Positions 60,701 through 64,000 of a stretch of 64,000 nucleotides of DNA are shown one piece after another (position 1 is the stretch's first letter; every line of letters starts with the position of its first letter). The stretch comes from Membranipora membranacea (Eukaryota; Bryozoa; Gymnolaemata; Cheilostomatida; Membraniporidae). The notes under the pieces were generated by a model. The model ran no database searches and was not told the origin of the DNA. It saw nothing but the letters and a program-made list of their open reading frames with translations. The stretch is taken from the NCBI GenBank assembly GCA_914767715.1, contig OU612066.1:2113001-2177000 (forward strand), written 5' to 3'. The translations under genes and the position numbers were made by a program.

Positions 60701-63540
60701 GGCAGAGTACCTCCCCCAGAGTAAGGATAAGTACCTAGGTGTCCTTCCTGTGACATATAACTACCCGATCTAGACATGGTATCACCACGCCCTGGGGTAC
60801 CTAAACATAAACATATCAATATGAGCGTTACTGATATATAGGTTTCTGCTTTATCTTGCAGGTGACAATGGTAACCGCAGAAGCTAGATTACATTTGTTC
60901 ATTATAAGTATGATGGCTATTGATCACACCCGCAGCGCTTGCACATACCTGTGTGTTTGAGCTGTGCTTGTGTCCGTCCTGACATTCTCCATCTCCTAGA
61001 TCCGAATGTTCCGAAGGTGTTGCTATCTACCGGCTCTGGCTGATTTAATCTGAAGAATTGATGGTGCTCCACCGCAGTCCTCAGTAATCGCTTGGCTTCC
61101 TTTCTGTTTGGGCATCTCAATATCAAAGTTCTGTCGTGCTTGTCATACTGTAAATAAAAATGATCAATAAGTAGTGACAGCCAGCAGGATGACCTAACAA
61201 ATGGCTGTTACTTACTTTACTCAGCAGTAAACAAACTTTAACATCTCAATGACAGCGCCTATCTACTGACTAGAGCTACTGACTAGAGCCCGCCGCATAG
61301 AGGATGGACTTCCGAAACAGGATTGCCTAAACTCTAGTCTCGAACTATATGACGCTCATTTTGTTTTTAGTGTATTTCAGCCCTACCTTCTAAATTTTAA
61401 TTACTAAAGCAATAAACAGAGAACAAATAAACAAAAAATGAGGCAACTTTTTGTGTGATTCAGAACCAGGAAATGAGTTGCATCATCCTGACTCATCAGA
61501 CCCTGAGGTGCTGACTATACACCGAAGGCTGTTATATCTGAGCACTTACCTCGCCTGCTCGCACTTTGATTAGGAAGTTATCGGCCTTGTAGGACATTTT
61601 CAGCATTCTCTGCCATTTGAAGCAGTCTATTCTGAGCTTGCCATCATAGACATAGAGACCGCTGGCGGCTACTCCCACACGTAACTCCAGCTTATCCTTC
61701 ATAACTTTGTGTATGTCCATACCGTACATCGACATACGCTTAGCATTCTGTAGGAAATACAAGTCTGCTTCGGCTGGCGTGATGCCTCTGTAAACAATCA
61801 TAGATACAGCATATATACATCTGACTGTGAGGTATTATATACCCTGATATCTACTATAGCTAACATTACATCACATCACCCTCTCTATAGCTGGTCCGAA
61901 TCACCTGCTATGTTCTTTTAGGCCTTGTGACCTTGACCTACAAGGCGGTCTCATATCGGTAGTTACAGAGATAGCAGCACTGGGAGGAAATGTCTGACTA
62001 CCAGAGACCATGGATTTAGTCTCTGTGACTACTAACTATGATTCGCTTTATTCAATTTCCACTTTTTAAAAGGAAAATCCAAAAGTCAGTTAGGCCGATA
62101 AATCAAATTCCAGAAAAGATTAAGCTGATAATTGACAGCTAATTCCACAGAGCAATTCCAGACCAGTCTACTAATTTAGTGAGAAAGAGTAGCCAAATAC
62201 GCTGAATATTATGACTATATATCAAATTTAGAATTGCTAATTCTAAATCGTTTTTTTCTTTGGATATCCTACAATTTACTGTCTGCCGTGTATGGATATG
62301 TAGACATCAGCTCAGTGGGTCACTACTGAGTGAACATCGCCACTTATTCACTAACATAAAACCTTCTGCCATAGTTCAATTTACTCTTCAGATTGACTTG
62401 GTACCCAGCTGTACATCCCTTGTTGCTGAGCTCTGTTTAGCGCCATGTCTATCCATGTATCGGGTTTTAGAAGGACATCAACCCTGTGTTGACTGTATGA
62501 TTTAGTGAAAGTCCACAACACAAGTATTTCTTAATCAGAGCTTGTCACCCAGCATTCCACAGTAATGATGCACAGTTTATATTATCATTAGATTTGGAAT
62601 AGAATCCAAACACAAATAGATAATTTCGCAAACTTGACTAACTATCATCCTAACTGACTGAGTGATTCACTCAGCCATAAACAAGGAAGAAAAACTGTTC
62701 TGCAGCAGTTTCACACAGCTGTAAACTTTCACATTCAGACTATAAATTTTGATATAATTCGATCATGCCATATCCATCTTTTAAGAATCAGTATCACTGT
62801 TACAAACATCATTAGATTTGAACAGGCCTATTTTTATTACAAGCTAGTAAACATGGTAAACCACAGGCATGAAGTGACATTGATACATCAAATACTTTCG
62901 CTGTTCACAACGGAAAAGTCATCAAAGCATAAAATCAAGTTTTTTTTCAGACGTCAGTCGATAGAATGTTTTATTGAATAGATCCAATATGCCTGATCAT
63001 TGATTAGGCTGATAATCTCAAGTAGGCCACCTACACACAAGCCTAGTATAGCTGATGACCTCATTTGTTGACCAGATTCTAATAACGGATATTTCTAAAC
63101 TCAAGGCTAACATATCAATACAGTTACTTATGAAGCTGGCTGACCAAGTCAAGCATCACTCTCCTCTTACTGAGGGCCATTGTGTTGACAAGGATGTCAT
63201 CTCTGACACTTTTCCAGAGGAGATCAGGGCTGTTTTTTGTTAAAGATAAGACTGATTAGTCTTCGGGAGGTCTGACAGGACTTCAAGAAAACAACAGCAC
63301 GTTAAACTAAAGCCGTACCTGTGAGCTCTGTGGAGATCAGCTATTCTCATGAGTAATTCTTCACTAGTATAAGGAGCAAAGCTATAAGGTCGCAGGTAGT
63401 CGATACCGTAGTGTTGGTTCTTATCAAAGTCTCCCAGTTCGCTCTGTACAGTATATGATCCAAGTATGGCTAGTGTATGGAATGAAGCGGGCAGGAGCCC
63501 AGTAAACAGATCCTTTCGTATCTGTAGTACTATGAAATAT
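57741..63540 (-). CDS. EPB41: Protein 4.1-like FERM protein, 5' end beyond the window
   Basis: Protein 4.1 family members link membrane proteins to spectrin-actin under the plasma membrane. Eight exons are visible, joining in frame to TAA 57741-57743: 63319-63540, 61550-61787, 60949-61147, 60643-60800, 59574-59725, 59050-59233, 58230-58463 and 57741-57833 (about 493 residues). The first three give the FERM F2-F3 lobes, with LGSYTVQSELGDFD, NAKRMSMYGMDIHK, GLYVYDGKLRIDCFKW and EHHQFFRL, followed by the FERM-adjacent motif SRRWRMSGRTQAQ that marks the 4.1 family. The remaining five exons encode a Gly/Met/Tyr-rich tail with three related segments, ending KTEEEAS. I see no classical 4.1 spectrin-actin or C-terminal domain. 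The N-terminal lobe lies to the right of the window. The superfamily is firm; the paralogue is uncertain. Confidence 0.9.
58588..58850 (+). mobile_element. tRNA-derived SINE
   Basis: The element has an A-box-like TGGCGTAGTGG at 58600-58610 and a B-box GGTTCAAAATCC at 58661-58672, then a conserved-looking body and an AT-rich tail ending near AAATAAAGTTGATATC. The head contains an 18-bp internal duplication (GTAGTGGTTAGGATTC at 58605 and 58621). It lies in an intron of the FERM gene on the opposite strand. Confidence 0.75.
59539..59550. repeat. Short poly-C tract
   Basis: A run of about 11-12 cytosines lies in a FERM gene intron, close to the end of exon 59574-59725. It is a simple-sequence feature only. 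Confidence 0.8.
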
Positions 63541-64000
63541 CTGTATGAAGAAGAAGAAGAGAAATTGGAAACTTTCATTAATTCAGTGACTGTTAAATAT
63601 GAAAGGTTAACCTCCTGCGAGGTCATCATACAGCACAGTGCACATGGAGGGGCCAAGTAGACACAGTAATTGGCTTCTTATAAAGTTCAATGACACAAAT
63701 TCACCAAGCTGCTCTCAGCAAAGCAACGGCTTGGCGCTCAGATATTCATATGAACATACTTGTCATATAGGACTGAAATGTGTCTCGCTGTGTGTCATTT
63801 GTCATTACCGAAAACAACCACTTGCACAACTAGCTGTCAAAAAACTATGCACCACCTGTCAGATGGTATCACAGAGCAAGTGCCAAAAACAGTGTTATGC
63901 ATAATATCAGCGCAGCTATCACTGTGTGTTTGTCAGCTCAGCTCATACAATCAGCAACGCAGCTGTAGTATCTGTGTGACTTGTTGATATGTCGGTAGCT

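Overview
This window is eukaryotic nuclear DNA from an animal. Every gene is split by GT-AG introns of about 100 bp to several kb, the intergenic and intronic DNA is AT-rich and full of small inverted-repeat elements, and the proteins are typical of metazoans (a nuclear receptor, a MAP-kinase-interacting kinase, a FERM/4.1 protein). The HR96-type nuclear receptor points to an invertebrate bilaterian. I cannot name the phylum from the sequence.

Five protein genes can be assembled exon by exon. (1) 1226-8165, plus strand: an HR96/NR1J-like nuclear receptor whose 5' exon(s) were not found. (2) 9896-24616, minus strand: CHERP, a complete 17-exon gene for a SURP/CID/RS/G-patch splicing factor of 774 residues. 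(3) 26824-32625, plus strand: a MNK (MAPK-interacting) kinase, complete, 8 coding exons, 495 residues. (4) 45009-56236, minus strand: phosphoglucomutase (PGM1 type), 10 exons, 529 residues, with the last ~30 residues not located. (5) 57741-63540, minus strand: the 3' part of a protein 4.1-type FERM gene that runs off the right edge.

The receptor and CHERP are convergent, with candidate poly(A) signals that would make their 3' ends overlap. CHERP and MNK are divergent, with about 2.2 kb between their start codons. PGM and the FERM gene are tandem on the minus strand. A stretch of about 12.4 kb (32626-45008) has no coding sequence I can support apart from the MNK 3' UTR and mobile or repeated DNA. 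The proteins act in unrelated processes (transcription, splicing, translational control, sugar phosphate metabolism, membrane skeleton), so nothing suggests an operon.

The most notable non-coding content is a dense set of non-autonomous, hairpin-forming elements, many with readable target-site duplications. These are two head-to-head elements sharing one TTAA, other TTAA- and TA-flanked palindromes, a hAT-like MITE with a perfect 8-bp duplication, a 78-bp hairpin with an 8-bp duplication, a foldback element of about 1.4 kb whose termini are 15-bp minisatellites, a 1.26-kb inverted repeat, and a palindrome in the CHERP/MNK divergent promoter region that carries mirrored AP-1-like and CCAAT motifs. 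CHERP, itself a splicing factor, has two separate short tandem duplications that each copy a 5' splice site. In both cases use of the second site would be expected to disrupt the reading frame.
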